Below are positions 27,077 through 36,746 of a stretch of DNA of 64,000 nucleotides, in pieces; position 1 is the stretch's first letter, and each line of letters begins with the position of its first letter. The position numbers were made by a program, and so were the translations under genes. The notes under the pieces are model-generated. The model was not told where the DNA came from, did no database searches, and worked only from the letters and a program-made list of their open reading frames with translations. Source of the DNA: Synechococcus sp. CBW1108 (lineage in GTDB: Bacteria > Cyanobacteriota > Cyanobacteriia > PCC-6307 > Cyanobiaceae); NCBI RefSeq assembly GCF_015840335.1, contig NZ_CP060395.1, positions 806,001-870,000 of the forward strand, written 5' to 3'.

Positions 27077-27106
27077 CTCAACCCACAACCTAAGGAGGGG
27101 GTTGAG
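27077..27106. promoter_or_regulatory. Inverted repeat between yqjD-like gene and smc
   Basis: Perfect 8-base arms CTCAACCC (27077-27084) and GGGTTGAG (27099-27106) with a 14-base spacer sit in the short divergent region, where both promoters must lie. A regulator site or an early hairpin in one transcript are both possible. Confidence 0.4.
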
Positions 27107-27153
27107 ATTTCGAAACCCTCCGCTACATTTCTGCTGCTCGGCGCACGGGCCTG

Positions 27154-30100
27154 TTGGTTCACATCAATCAGGTCGGGCTCACCCACTTCAAGTCGTTCGG
27201 CGGATCAATCACGATTCCGCTGGAAGAGGGCTTCACCGTGGTGACCGGCCCCAACGGCTCTGGCAAGAGCAACATTCTCGACGCGGTGCTGTTCTGCCTG
27301 GGCCTGGCCAGCAGCCGCGGCATGCGGGCCGATCGCCTGCCAGACCTGATCAACAGCGCCATGCTGCGGGAGGGCAAGGCCGCCGAAACCTCAGTGAACG
27401 TGCGCTTTGACCTCAGCGATTGGCAGCCCGACCCAGCCGAAGCGGGCCTGGAGCCCCCCGAGGAGGGCCCCTGGATCAGACCCGACCAGACCGAGTGGAC
27501 CGTGAGCCGCCGCCTGCGGGTGGCCCCCGGCGGCACCTATGCCAGCAGCTTCAGCGCCGACGGGGTGCCCTGCAACCTGCAGCAGCTACAGGGCCAGCTG
27601 CGGCGCCTGCGGGTGGATCCGGAGGGCAGCAATGTGGTGATGCAGGGCGACGTGACCCGCATCGTTTCGATGGGCGCCAAGGATCGACGCGGCATCATCG
27701 ATGAGCTGGCCGGCGTCGCCCTCTTCGATTCCCGGATAGAGCAGAGTCGGGCCAAGCTCGACGAGGTGCAGGAGCGCCAGGAGCGCTGTGCAATCGTCCA
27801 GCAGGAATTGCTGGGCTCCCGCCAGAAACTCGAACGCGACTGCGCCAAGGCCCGCACCTACCAAGACCTGCGCCAGCGCCACCACACGGGCCGACTACAG
27901 GAGCAAGTACTGGCCTTCGAAGCGGCCCGGGCCAACCAGGCCGCCCTCAGCCGGCGCCGCGAAGAGCTCACCGCCCAGCAACAGACAGGCCGCGAGGCCA
28001 TCGCCGCCGGCGAGCAGGCGCTGGGGGCCGCCACCGCCGCCCTCGAGCAGCTGCAGGCGGAGGTGAAGGCCCTCGGCGAAGACCAGCTGATCGCCGTGCA
28101 GGCCGAACTTGCCGGCCTCGAAGCCAGTGGCCGCGAACTGGCCCGCCAGGGGGAAAAACACCAGCTCGAAGCCGAAGCGCTGCAACGCCAGCGGCAGGAA
28201 CTGGCCCGCGGCCAGGGCGACCTTCGCCAGCAGCAGCAGGCCCTCGAGACCAGCTCCGATCTGGCCGAGCTGGAAGCCGCCGAGCAGGCCTGCCGCAGCG
28301 CTGAAGGCGCCGTGGAACTCTCCCGCCGCCGCCTGGGCGAAGTGGCGGGCCGCTCCGGCAGCTGGCTGGAGGAACAGAGGCAACGCAGCCTGGCCCGCCA
28401 GCAACTGGCCGAGCAGATCGGGCCACTGGAGGCGGAGCGCCAACAACTGCAAGAGCGGCTGCGCCAGCAGCAGGAGCGGCTAGCGGAGCTGGGGGCCGAG
28501 GAGCAGCAGGAGGGGATCAGCCAACAGGGCGTCCAGCAGCAGCTCGAGGCCATCGAAAGCGCCTGGCAGCAGGTGGGGGAGGCCACCCGGCTGAGGCAGC
28601 AGCAGGTGCAGGAGCTGGCCGAGGCCCTGGCCCTGCAGCAGCGCACCCGCAGCCGCCTGGAGCAGGAACAGGCCACCCTGGAGCGGGAGATCGCCCGGCT
28701 CGACAGTCGCCGCGAAACCCTGCAGGAAAGCCGTGGCACCGGCGCCCTGAGGGTGCTACTGGAGGCGGGCCTCGACGGCATCCACGGGCCCGTGGCCCAG
28801 CTCGCTGAGGTGGAGGAGCGCCATCGCTATGCGCTCGAGGTGGCGGCCGGCGGGCGCCTCGGCCAGGTGGTGGTCGACGACGACCGCATCGCCGCCCAGG
28901 CGATTGAGCTGCTCAAGCAACGCCGGGCCGGCCGGCTCACCTTTCTGCCGCTCAACAAGATTCGGGGCGGCTCCAGTGGCGGCTCCAGTGGCAGTGGCGG
29001 GGCCGCCCTGCAACGCGGTGGTGGGGCAGGGGGTGGGGCAGGAAGTGCAGGTGGTGGCGGGCTAGTCGGCAGGGCCGTCGAGCTGGTGCGTCACGAGCCG
29101 GTTTACGCGGAGGTGTTCCGCTACGTCTTCGGTGACACCCTGGTGTTCGACAACCTGGCCAACGCCAGGCGCGAGTTGGGCCGCTGCCGGGCGGTGACCC
29201 TCGAGGGCGAACTGCTCGAGAAGAGCGGTGCCATGACCGGCGGCAGCCTGCAGCAGCGGGGCGGCCAACTCAGCTTTGGTCGGGCCCAGGATGGCGACGA
29301 GGCCGAACCCCATCGCCAACGGTTGCTGGAGCTGGGCGAGAGCCTGCTGGCCTGCCGCCGCAGGGAAGCCGACCTGGGCCAGCAGCTCGAGCGCCTGCGG
29401 CCCCAGCTGCTGGAGCTCCAGCAACGTCAGGCGGCCCTGGAGGCCGAGCGCAGCGCCGCCCAGCGCGCCCTGGCCCCCCAGCAGCAACGCCAGCAGCAGC
29501 TGGGCACCCGCCTGGGGCAACTGCAGGCCACCCTGCAGAGCGATCTGCAGCGCCAACAGGAGCTGGAGGGGCTCCTCAGCCCCCTCCAGGCCCAGCGCAC
29601 GGCCCTCGAGGCGAGCGAAACCGCCGTGCAGGCCTCCGGCGACGCTGCCCGCTGGCAGGGCCTCCAGAGCGAGCTGGAGTCGGCCGACTCCGCCCTGGCC
29701 GCGGCCCGCAACCAGCGCGATGGCCTGCTGGCAGCCCGACGCGAGCGGGCGCTGGTGGCCGAGCGGCTGAGCAACCAGCTCCAAGCCCTGGCGACCGATG
29801 AACAGCGGCTGGTGGCGGCCGTCAATGCCCTGGTGGCAGACCGGGCCCAGTGGAAGGAGCGGCAGCAGGCCGACCAGCAGCGGCGCAGCGCCCTGGAAAG
29901 CCAGCAGCAGGATCTGCAAACCCGCTTCGGCGAGCGGCGGCGCGCCCGCGACGCCGCCGAGGCCCAGCTCTCAGCCCAACGCCAGGCCCTGCAGCAGCAG
30001 CAGTGGGAGCTGCAACGCCTGGCTGAAGAGCTCGACTCCCTGGCCGAGCAGCTGCGCGGCGACCAACTGCGCCTCGAGCAACTGGAGCGGGAGTTGCCCG

Positions 30101-30786
30101 ATCCCCGGCCCGAGATCCCGACTGAGGTGCGCGAGGCGGGTCTGGAGGCGTTGCAGGAAGAGCTGCGCAGCCTCCAGGCCCGCATGGAAGCCCTCGAACC
30201 GGTGAACATGCTGGCGCTCGAAGAGCTCGAGCAGCTGGAAATCCGGCTGGCGGAGCTGGAGGAGCGCCTCGAGGTGCTCAGCAAGGAACGCGAGGAGCTG
30301 CTGCTGCGCATCGAAACCGTGGCCACCCTGCGCCAGGAGGCTTTCCTGGAGGCGTTCACGGCGGTGGACGGCCACTTCCGCACGATCTTCGAGGGTCTCT
30401 CCGACGGCGAAGGTCACCTGCAGCTGGAAAATCCCGAATCCCCCCTGGATGGGGGCCTCACCCTGGTGGCCCATCCCAAGGGCAAGGCCGTGCGCCGCCT
30501 CAACTCAATGAGCGGCGGCGAGAAGTCACTGACGGCCCTGAGTTTCCTTTTTGCCCTCCAGCGCTTTCGGCCATCGCCCTTCTACGCCCTCGATGAGGTG
30601 GACAGCTTCCTTGACGGGGTCAACGTCGAACGGCTGGCAGCCCTGATCGCCAGCCAGGCCGACCAGGCCCAGTTCATGGTGGTGAGCCACCGGCGCCCGA
30701 TGATCGCAGCTGCCACCCGCACCATCGGCGTCACCCAGGCCCGGGGAGCCCACACCCAGGTGGTGGGGTTACCGCCCGCGGCCTGA
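27154..30786 (+). CDS. smc: Chromosome segregation protein SMC
   Basis: A 1210-residue SMC ATPase, the DNA-loop-forming core of condensin. The N-terminal head has HFKSFGG and Walker A GPNGSGKS; two long Gln/Glu/Arg-rich coiled coils (about residues 170-520 and 690-1020) flank the hinge (from ~525). The C-terminal head has MSGGEKSLTALSFLFA (signature) and PFYALDEVDSFLDG (Walker B). Inside the hinge lies a ~33-residue Gly/Ser-rich insertion (28964-29062). The start is TTG 27154. The PRC-barrel gene follows 67 bases downstream on the same strand. Confidence 0.96.
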   Translation: MVHINQVGLTHFKSFGGSITIPLEEGFTVVTGPNGSGKSNILDAVLFCLGLASSRGMRADRLPDLINSAMLREGKAAETSVNVRFDLSDWQPDPAEAGLEPPEEGPWIRPDQTEWTVSRRLRVAPGGTYASSFSADGVPCNLQQLQGQLRRLRVDPEGSNVVMQGDVTRIVSMGAKDRRGIIDELAGVALFDSRIEQSRAKLDEVQERQERCAIVQQELLGSRQKLERDCAKARTYQDLRQRHHTGRLQEQVLAFEAARANQAALSRRREELTAQQQTGREAIAAGEQALGAATAALEQLQAEVKALGEDQLIAVQAELAGLEASGRELARQGEKHQLEAEALQRQRQELARGQGDLRQQQQALETSSDLAELEAAEQACRSAEGAVELSRRRLGEVAGRSGSWLEEQRQRSLARQQLAEQIGPLEAERQQLQERLRQQQERLAELGAEEQQEGISQQGVQQQLEAIESAWQQVGEATRLRQQQVQELAEALALQQRTRSRLEQEQATLEREIARLDSRRETLQESRGTGALRVLLEAGLDGIHGPVAQLAEVEERHRYALEVAAGGRLGQVVVDDDRIAAQAIELLKQRRAGRLTFLPLNKIRGGSSGGSSGSGGAALQRGGGAGGGAGSAGGGGLVGRAVELVRHEPVYAEVFRYVFGDTLVFDNLANARRELGRCRAVTLEGELLEKSGAMTGGSLQQRGGQLSFGRAQDGDEAEPHRQRLLELGESLLACRRREADLGQQLERLRPQLLELQQRQAALEAERSAAQRALAPQQQRQQQLGTRLGQLQATLQSDLQRQQELEGLLSPLQAQRTALEASETAVQASGDAARWQGLQSELESADSALAAARNQRDGLLAARRERALVAERLSNQLQALATDEQRLVAAVNALVADRAQWKERQQADQQRRSALESQQQDLQTRFGERRRARDAAEAQLSAQRQALQQQQWELQRLAEELDSLAEQLRGDQLRLEQLERELPDPRPEIPTEVREAGLEALQEELRSLQARMEALEPVNMLALEELEQLEIRLAELEERLEVLSKEREELLLRIETVATLRQEAFLEAFTAVDGHFRTIFEGLSDGEGHLQLENPESPLDGGLTLVAHPKGKAVRRLNSMSGGEKSLTALSFLFALQRFRPSPFYALDEVDSFLDGVNVERLAALIASQADQAQFMVVSHRRPMIAAATRTIGVTQARGAHTQVVGLPPAA
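28964..29062 (+). repeat. Gly/Ser-rich low-complexity insertion in the SMC hinge
   Basis: About 33 codons rich in Gly, Ser and Ala, built from short repeats (GGSSGGSSGSGG and GGGAGGGAGSAGGGG). It interrupts the hinge between LPLNKIR and VGRAVELV, where most SMC proteins have a short loop. Confidence 0.85.
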
Positions 30787-30853
30787 CCGCCCTTACCCCA
30801 GCGAACCAGGTGGGCCACAATGGATCGACTGGGCCCCAGGTTCGACCCTTTCA

Positions 30854-31861
30854 TTGACCTCCTCCATTCCCCCTTCCACCGATCTCGGAGCAGCCGCTGC
30901 CGCCCCGAGCGATCGCCTCTGGTTGCGCTCCGAGTTGATGGGCACCCAGGTGATCACCCGCGACACCGGCCGGCGACTGGGGGTTGTCGGTGAGGTGGTG
31001 GTGGATGTCGACCGGCGCGAAGTGGTGGCGCTGGGCCTGCGCGACAACCCCCTGACCCGTTTCCTGCCGGGCCTGCCGCGCTGGATGCCCCTCGATCGGA
31101 TCCGCCAGGTGGGCGATGTGATCCTGGTGGATTCGGCCGACTCCCTGGCCGAGGGCTTCAACCCTGATCGCTACAGCAAGGTGATCAACTGCCAGGTGAT
31201 CACCGAGGCAGGCGCCCAGCTGGGCCGGGTACTGGGCTTCAGCTTCGACATCGAAACCGGTGAGCTGGCCACCCTCGTGATCGGCGCCCTGGGGGTGCCG
31301 ATCCTGGGCGAAGGGGTACTCAGCACCTGGGAACTCAGGGTTGAGGAGATTGTCAGCAGTGGACCAGATCGGATCATTGTCTACGAGGGGGCCGAAGACA
31401 AGCTCAAGCAACTGGGCTCAGGCCTGTTGGAAAAGCTGGGCATTGGCGGGCCCAGCTGGGAACAGGAGGAGCGGGAGCGCTACCGCTCAGGCATGGTGCC
31501 GGTGGAAAACCAGTTGGCTGCAGGCCAGCCCGCGGTACAGGAGCAGCGCCGCATCCAGCCAGCCACCAGCCGGGCCCTGGAAGCAGAGGCAGAACTCGAC
31601 TACGTCGAGCTGGAGGAACGGCGCCAGCAGCAACCCCTGCGTCAACGCCGCTACCTCGACGAAGACGAACCCCGCTACGACGAGAGGTCTTTCGAGCAAC
31701 CCAGATTCGAAGAACCCAGCTTTCCGGAGCGCCGCCCCGAGACCCCCCGCCGGCCCCTCCAGGCCGAGCCCCTGCCCCGGGCGCCCCAACGCCGCCCCGC
31801 CCCCACTCCCGCCCGAGAGCCGGTGGATGTGGAGGCCGAAGACCTGGCGGATCCCTGGTGA
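30854..31861 (+). CDS. PRC-barrel domain protein with disordered C-terminus
   Basis: A 335-residue soluble protein. Two PRC-barrel repeats lie at residues ~25-95 (LMGTQVITRDTGRRLGVVGE) and ~110-180 (VINCQVITEAGAQLGRVLGF). From ~200 onward it is charged and disordered, with many Glu, Arg and Pro residues (RRYLDEDEPRYDERSFEQ). PRC barrels act in RNA processing, photosynthetic assembly and cell-division scaffolds. The gene follows smc, which is suggestive but no more. The start is taken at TTG 30854, because no ATG precedes the first barrel in frame. Confidence 0.8.
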   Translation: MTSSIPPSTDLGAAAAAPSDRLWLRSELMGTQVITRDTGRRLGVVGEVVVDVDRREVVALGLRDNPLTRFLPGLPRWMPLDRIRQVGDVILVDSADSLAEGFNPDRYSKVINCQVITEAGAQLGRVLGFSFDIETGELATLVIGALGVPILGEGVLSTWELRVEEIVSSGPDRIIVYEGAEDKLKQLGSGLLEKLGIGGPSWEQEERERYRSGMVPVENQLAAGQPAVQEQRRIQPATSRALEAEAELDYVELEERRQQQPLRQRRYLDEDEPRYDERSFEQPRFEEPSFPERRPETPRRPLQAEPLPRAPQRRPAPTPAREPVDVEAEDLADPW

Positions 31862-31876
31862 AGCTGGGCTGGTGAA

Positions 31877-32347
31877 TCAGGGCTGATTTCGGGGCTGCCG
31901 GAAGACCAGCGAGGCTGAATTGACGCAGTGGCGCTGGCCGGTCGGGGCAGGCCCATCGTTGAAAAGGTGGCCCAGGTGGGCGTCACAGTTGGCGCAGCGG
32001 ATCTCCGTGCGCACCATGCCGTGGGACCTGTCGGTGTGGGTGCTGATGGCGCCCGCGCTCACGCCGTCCCAGAAGCTGGGCCAACCCGTGCCGGATTCGA
32101 ATTTGGTGGCACTGCTAAACAGCTCGGCGTCACAGCACACGCAGTGGTACATCCCGCTGGCCTTGTGGTTCCAGTAGGCACCGCTGAAGGCCCGCTCGGT
32201 GCCGCCCTGGCGGGCAATGCGAAATTGCTCTGGCGTGAGCTGCTGGCGCCACTGCTCCTCGCTGGTGCCCCGCGCCAGGCCGCTGTCCAGGCCGCAGGCA
32301 GAGGGGTTGGGGGGGGGGAGGTTAGGGATGCTGGCTGCGTCGGCCAT
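31877..32347 (-). CDS. msrB: Peptide-methionine (R)-S-oxide reductase
   Basis: A 156-residue enzyme that repairs methionine-R-sulfoxide in proteins. The structural zinc site is CVCCDAELF and CANCDAHLGH; the catalytic Cys is in RHCVNSASLVF. Sequence upstream of WRQQLTPEQFRIARQGGTE is a Pro-rich leader of about 35 residues. ATG 32347 is chosen over a TTG four codons upstream. It is convergent with the PRC-barrel gene and follows the glycosyltransferase gene on the same strand. Confidence 0.95.
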   Translation of the reverse strand: MADAASIPNLPPPNPSACGLDSGLARGTSEEQWRQQLTPEQFRIARQGGTERAFSGAYWNHKASGMYHCVCCDAELFSSATKFESGTGWPSFWDGVSAGAISTHTDRSHGMVRTEIRCANCDAHLGHLFNDGPAPTGQRHCVNSASLVFRQPRNQP

Positions 32348-32374
32348 GGGAGGGAACAAATACTGGCGTGAACC

Positions 32375-33634
32375 TTAGGAACCCAGGCCCGGGGGCAGGA
32401 GCTCCAGAACCAGCTCCGCCAGGCTGGCCACCGCCCCCGACTGGCCCCTCAAACCATGCAAATCAGCCCGCATCCCGGCGAGGCGCTCAGGGGAGCCAAG
32501 CCAATCGGCGGCCTCGGCCGCAATCGACTCGGGCGTGATCACCCCCACCCGCTCTGGCACCAGCAAGCGACCCGCAGCGATGTTTGGCGAAGCCAGGAAA
32601 CCCCGGTGGCGCAGGCGCCAGGCCGTGAGCAGCAGGCCAAACCCCCAGCGCAGCAGCGGCAGCCGCGCCACCAGTCCGGCCAGCCCATCCCAGGCCTGCA
32701 TCACATGCAGGTGTTGGGTGGGCAGCAGCACCAGCATGGGCACCCCCAGGGCGGCCAACTCGGCCGTATTGGCGCCCACGGTGGTGAGGGCCAGGGCGCA
32801 CTGGCTCAGGGCGCCGTGGGCAGGATTTTCACGCACCAGCTGGATCGGGGTGCCGGCCGGCGTCACGAGCAGATCCGGCTCCCGCAGCCGCGGCAGCCCC
32901 GATCGGTAGGAGCTGGCAATCGGATTGGCGGGACCCGCCTGGGCAAGCAGCTCATCGATGCTGGTGGTGGGGGCGAGCGGCAACAGGAAACGGCAGCCCG
33001 GGCGCAGCGCCGCAATGCGATCGGCCGTCTCCAGTAAAAACGGCACTCCCACCCGCAACTTGGCCCGCTTGGAGCCCGGCAACAGGGCCAGCCACTCCCC
33101 TTGGGGCAACGGTGCCTCGCTGCGGGCCGACTCGGAGAGATCGGCCATCAGATCTCCCACCACCGTGCAGCGCTGCGCCCAACGGGGCGACAGCCGGGCT
33201 GCGGCCCTAGGCCCCATGGCCGCAATGCGATCGTTCCAGCGCGGCCAGCGCGCCACCCATTCGGCATAGGTGAGGTGTCGGTAGCCCAGACGCGCCGACA
33301 GCAGCACCGTCCAGAACTGATCCCCCCCCAGAAACACCACCACTCCGCGCTTTCCCCAGGGACCAAACCTCCCAGGGGAAAGCAGCAGCGACCAGAACTG
33401 GCGCGCCGGCACGATGCGCTCAAACAACCCCCACCCCGCCGCAGCCAGGTGTTCGCGGCCCGTGCCATTGGGACAGGGCACCAGCACCAGCTCCAAGCTG
33501 CAGTCCGCCGCAGCGGCGATGGGGCGCAGGGGGATGCGGCGCTGCAGGCGCTGGGCCAGGGGCCTGACCCAGGTGGACAGCTCCCCAGGGCCGTTGCTGA
33601 CCAGCACGATCGAGACCGGTGGCGGCGGGGTCAC
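32375..33634 (-). CDS. LpxB-related glycosyltransferase
   Basis: A 419-residue protein resembling the lipid-A-disaccharide synthase-related family found in cyanobacteria. VLVSNGPGELSTWV near the N-terminus is the GT-B opening; VVFLGGDQFWT and LLPGSKRAKL follow, and LTTVGANTAELAALGVPMLVLLP is the nucleotide-sugar-binding region. It differs from true LpxB and its acceptor is unknown. GTG 33634 is preferred: earlier in-frame starts would extend into the tRNA-Leu gene at 33686-33767. msrB follows 27 bases downstream. Confidence 0.83.
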   Translation of the reverse strand: MTPPPPVSIVLVSNGPGELSTWVRPLAQRLQRRIPLRPIAAAADCSLELVLVPCPNGTGREHLAAAGWGLFERIVPARQFWSLLLSPGRFGPWGKRGVVVFLGGDQFWTVLLSARLGYRHLTYAEWVARWPRWNDRIAAMGPRAAARLSPRWAQRCTVVGDLMADLSESARSEAPLPQGEWLALLPGSKRAKLRVGVPFLLETADRIAALRPGCRFLLPLAPTTSIDELLAQAGPANPIASSYRSGLPRLREPDLLVTPAGTPIQLVRENPAHGALSQCALALTTVGANTAELAALGVPMLVLLPTQHLHVMQAWDGLAGLVARLPLLRWGFGLLLTAWRLRHRGFLASPNIAAGRLLVPERVGVITPESIAAEAADWLGSPERLAGMRADLHGLRGQSGAVASLAELVLELLPPGLGS

Positions 33635-33685
33635 CCTGGGAACCCGCTTCGGTTCAGGCAACGGCTGGCTGAAATGAAAAAGAAA

Positions 33686-33767
33686 TGCGGATGACGAGAC
33701 TTGAACTCGTAAGGCCGAAGCCACACGCCCCTCAAACGTGCGTGTCTACCAATTCCACCACATCCGC
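33686..33767 (-). tRNA. tRNA-Leu (anticodon GAG)
   Basis: An 82-base class II tRNA with a long variable arm. On the minus strand the acceptor strand GCGGATG pairs with CATCCGC; discriminator A. The D arm is GTGGAATTGGTAGACAC, the anticodon stem CACGT/GCGTG encloses loop TTGAGGG (anticodon GAG), the variable arm contains GGCTTCGGCC, and the T arm contains GAGTTCAAGTCTC. CCA is not encoded. Confidence 0.95.
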
Positions 33768-33902
33768 ATCGATCTGGGATCACCGCAGGGCGCCCCAAGC
33801 GTGCAATATACCCATCGCTCTTCCCTGTAGCCGGTTGGTGCCGGCCGGCTTGGGAGGCACTGATACAGTCCGCTTTGGCCCATATCAGCTGAGTCGCCGC
33901 GG

Positions 33903-35261
33903 ATGCCCATCGGCAAGTTGCTGATCGCCAACCGTGGCGAGATTGCCCTGCGAATCCTGCGCACCTGCCGGGAACTGGGCATTCCCACGGTGGCCGTGTT
34001 CAGCACGGTGGATAAAAACGCCCTGCACGTGCAACTGGCCGACGAAGCGGTGTGCGTCGGGGAGGCGCCCAGCTCCAAGAGCTACCTCCATATCCCCAAC
34101 ATTCTGGCCGCGGCTACCTCCCGAGGGGCCGACGCCATCCACCCCGGCTACGGCTTTCTGGCGGAAAACGACCGCTTTGCCGAGATCTGCGCCGACCACG
34201 GCATCACCTTTGTGGGGCCATCCCCCGAGGCGATTCGTTCGATGGGAGACAAGTCGACCGCCAAGGCCACCATGCAGAGGGTGGGCGTACCCACCATCCC
34301 CGGCAGCGAAGGGCTGCTCGACAGCACTGCCGACGCCGCCCGCCTCGCCGATGGGATGGGCTATCCGGTGATGATCAAGGCCACCGCCGGCGGCGGGGGC
34401 CGGGGCATGCGGCTGGTGCCCGGCCCCGACCAGCTCGAAAGCCTGTTCAAGGCAGCCCAGGGGGAAGCGGAAGCCGCCTTCGGCAACCCCGGGCTCTACA
34501 TGGAGAAATTCATCGACCGGCCGAGGCACGTGGAAGTGCAGGTGCTGGCCGATCGCCACGGCAACGTGGTGCACCTAGGCGAAAGGGACTGCTCAATCCA
34601 GCGGCGCCACCAGAAGCTGCTGGAGGAGGCACCGAGCGTTGCCATCGATGCAAATCTGCGCCGCCAGATGGGTGAAGCCGCCGTGGCAGCGGCACGCACC
34701 ATCAACTACGAGGGAGCGGGCACCGTCGAATTTCTGGTCGACCGCCACGGCACGTTCTATTTCATGGAGATGAACACCCGCATCCAGGTGGAGCACCCAG
34801 TCACCGAAATGGTTACCGGCGTCGACCTGATCGCCGAGCAGCTGCGCATCGCCGGCGGCGAACCCATCTCGATTACCCAGGACCAGGTAAAACTCTGCGG
34901 CCACGCCATCGAGGCGCGGATCAACGCAGAGGATCCCCGTCAGAATTTTCGGCCCGCTCCGGGCAAAATCACCGGCTGGCTGCCCCCCGGCGGCCCGGGG
35001 GTGCGGGTCGACAGCCATGTCTACACGGGCTATGAGATCCCTCCCTTCTATGACTCTCTAATCGGCAAGGTGATCGTGTGGGGCACCGACCGGCCCCATG
35101 CCCTGCGGCGCCTGCGCCGGGCCCTGTCGGAATGTGCTGTCACCGGCATCCCCACAACGATCGATTTCCACTTGCAGTTGCTGGATCGACCCGAGTTCCA
35201 GGCCGGCGATGTGCACACCAAGTTTGTCGAGCAAGACATGCTTCCTCAGACGGGTGCCTAG
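33903..35261 (+). CDS. accC: Biotin carboxylase of acetyl-CoA carboxylase
   Basis: A 452-residue ATP-grasp enzyme that carboxylates biotin on BCCP, the first half of acetyl-CoA carboxylase in fatty acid synthesis. [14 protein letters not shown] opens the pre-ATP-grasp domain; [12 protein letters not shown] is the ATP-binding glycine loop; the active-site region is [17 protein letters not shown], and RINAEDP leads to the C-terminal domain. ATG 33903. The stop overlaps the convergent YggT gene by four bases. Confidence 0.98.
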   Translation: MPIGKLLIANRGEIALRILRTCRELGIPTVAVFSTVDKNALHVQLADEAVCVGEAPSSKSYLHIPNILAAATSRGADAIHPGYGFLAENDRFAEICADHGITFVGPSPEAIRSMGDKSTAKATMQRVGVPTIPGSEGLLDSTADAARLADGMGYPVMIKATAGGGGRGMRLVPGPDQLESLFKAAQGEAEAAFGNPGLYMEKFIDRPRHVEVQVLADRHGNVVHLGERDCSIQRRHQKLLEEAPSVAIDANLRRQMGEAAVAAARTINYEGAGTVEFLVDRHGTFYFMEMNTRIQVEHPVTEMVTGVDLIAEQLRIAGGEPISITQDQVKLCGHAIEARINAEDPRQNFRPAPGKITGWLPPGGPGVRVDSHVYTGYEIPPFYDSLIGKVIVWGTDRPHALRRLRRALSECAVTGIPTTIDFHLQLLDRPEFQAGDVHTKFVEQDMLPQTGA

Positions 35262-35596
35262 GCGACAGCCCCCGACCGCATCAGCACCTGGGTGATCAAC
35301 CCCTGCTGCCCCACCAACAACTCGCGCACCAGGCTGAGCAGGCCCACCCAAACCACGGGGGTCACATCAACACCCCCGATCGGTTGGATCAGTCGACGGG
35401 TGGGGGCCAACAGGGGCTCGGTGGGGCCGCCAATCAAACGCATCACCCCTCGGCTCAGATCCACCTGGGGGTACCAGGTGAGCACGATCCGAAACAGAAA
35501 CAACAGGGTCCAGATCGCCAGCCCGAGCCCCAAAACCAGATGGGCCCCTGACGCCAAGGAGTGCCACGACAGGTAAGACGAGGGCAGGGCCGTCAC
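35258..35596 (-). CDS. YggT/Ycf19-family membrane protein
   Basis: A 112-residue protein with two membrane segments (about residues 15-40 and 80-100) around [16 protein letters not shown] and [20 protein letters not shown], the YggT signature. Plant and cyanobacterial relatives act in cytochrome b6 heme attachment (CCB3) or thylakoid/nucleoid organisation. Starts at GTG 35596. Divergent from psbX. Confidence 0.9.
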   Translation of the reverse strand: MTALPSSYLSWHSLASGAHLVLGLGLAIWTLLFLFRIVLTWYPQVDLSRGVMRLIGGPTEPLLAPTRRLIQPIGGVDVTPVVWVGLLSLVRELLVGQQGLITQVLMRSGAVA

Positions 35597-35684
35597 AAAG
35601 CTCTAAGCAGCTGGGTTGCCAGCGTAGGAACCCGCCCCCACTGCCTAGGATTGGGGAACGGTTTACGTTCAAAACTGGCCCGCT

Positions 35685-35807
35685 ATGACGCCTTCCCTAG
35701 CCAACTTCCTGAGCAGCCTCGCCTGGGGGGCAGTGATCGTGGTGGTGCCCATCACCATCGCCCTGGTGCTGATCAGCCAGAACGATCGCCTCGATCGTCG
35801 CCTCTGA
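35685..35807 (+). CDS. psbX: Photosystem II protein PsbX
   Basis: A 40-residue single-span subunit of photosystem II, at the periphery near cytochrome b559, affecting quinone exchange at QB. The sequence opens [15 protein letters not shown] and has one membrane helix (about residues 12-33), then a charged end (QNDRLDRRL). ATG 35685. It is short enough to be missed by length cut-offs. The neighbour ycf66, 69 bases downstream, is the usual cyanobacterial partner. Confidence 0.95.
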   Translation: MTPSLANFLSSLAWGAVIVVVPITIALVLISQNDRLDRRL

Positions 35808-35876
35808 AAGAGCTGGGGCCTAGGCAGCCCAGGCAGCCTGCCTACAGTGGGCGAATGGTTGAACGGGTGAGACACC

Positions 35877-36740
35877 GTGGTTAATGCCAGCCTGAATTGG
35901 GCCAGCATCGTGGGCATTGTGCTGGCCGTCGGCGGCGCCCTGCTCTATTTCATGCGGAGCTTCAAGCCCGCCCTGGCCCGCGACTACGACGTTTTCTTTG
36001 CGGCGATTGGCCTGCTCTGCGGCGGCATTTTGTTTTTTCAGGGTTGGCGCCTGGACCCCATCCTCCAGTTTGGCCAGTTCCTGCTGGCCGCCACCACCGT
36101 TTTCTTCGCCTACGAAAGCGTCCGGCTGCGGGGTGTGACCACCGAGCAGGCGCGGCGCTCTTCCTACTTCGACGACGACGAACCGATGCCCACCCCGGGG
36201 CCCGCCCGCGCCCGGGTGGCCGGAAGAACCTGGGGCGAAGCTGATGTGGATCGCTTTGATGAGCCCCAGCCCCTGCGCCGCCGCATTCCTTCCCGCGAAG
36301 ACGAAAGCGAAGACGAAGACTTCTACAGGGCACGCCGGCCCAACCGCACGGCCATCCCCGAGCGGGCAGCGAGCCGCAGGCCGGCCCAGGGCGACTGGGC
36401 AAGCCCAAGCCAGGAGCCTGAGCCCAGCCGTTTCAGCGGCTCAGCACGGTCAGCCGCCAGGCCAGGCGCCGATTTCGGCTCCCGCCGCCGCGAGCGTGAT
36501 GCCACCCCAGAACCGCGCCGGGGCAGCCGACCCACTGCAGCACCTGAGGCCATGCCCCGCTCCACCAGGCGAGCCACCACCCCTGAGGTTGCCCCCCCAA
36601 CCGGGCCAGCCGGAATCCCCCAGGGTTCTCCTATCTCTGGGGCAAGCGAGCAGATCAGCGATGCAGACTTCACTCCGCTGAAACCCCGCGGACCTGGCGC
36701 ACCCCGGCCGCGGGACAACAGCTCCCGCTTCGACGACTGA
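35877..36740 (+). CDS. ycf66: Ycf66 family membrane protein
   Basis: A 287-residue protein. Residues 1-85 are the conserved Ycf66 part with three membrane segments (LNWASIVGIVLAVGGALLYF, then VFFAAIGLLCGGILFF and FGQFLLAATTVFFAYE). The remaining ~200 residues are a charged, disordered Arg/Pro/Ser-rich tail. Found in cyanobacteria and some plastids; function unknown. Starts at GTG 35877. Its stop is directly followed by the next reading frame. Confidence 0.9.
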   Translation: MVNASLNWASIVGIVLAVGGALLYFMRSFKPALARDYDVFFAAIGLLCGGILFFQGWRLDPILQFGQFLLAATTVFFAYESVRLRGVTTEQARRSSYFDDDEPMPTPGPARARVAGRTWGEADVDRFDEPQPLRRRIPSREDESEDEDFYRARRPNRTAIPERAASRRPAQGDWASPSQEPEPSRFSGSARSAARPGADFGSRRRERDATPEPRRGSRPTAAPEAMPRSTRRATTPEVAPPTGPAGIPQGSPISGASEQISDADFTPLKPRGPGAPRPRDNSSRFDD

Positions 36741-36746
36741 GGCGCC

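Noticed and set aside
27858-29919. Several Ser/Arg- or Leu/Gly-rich minus-strand frames inside smc
   Set aside because: Mirror images of the coiled-coil codons of SMC, no domain content.
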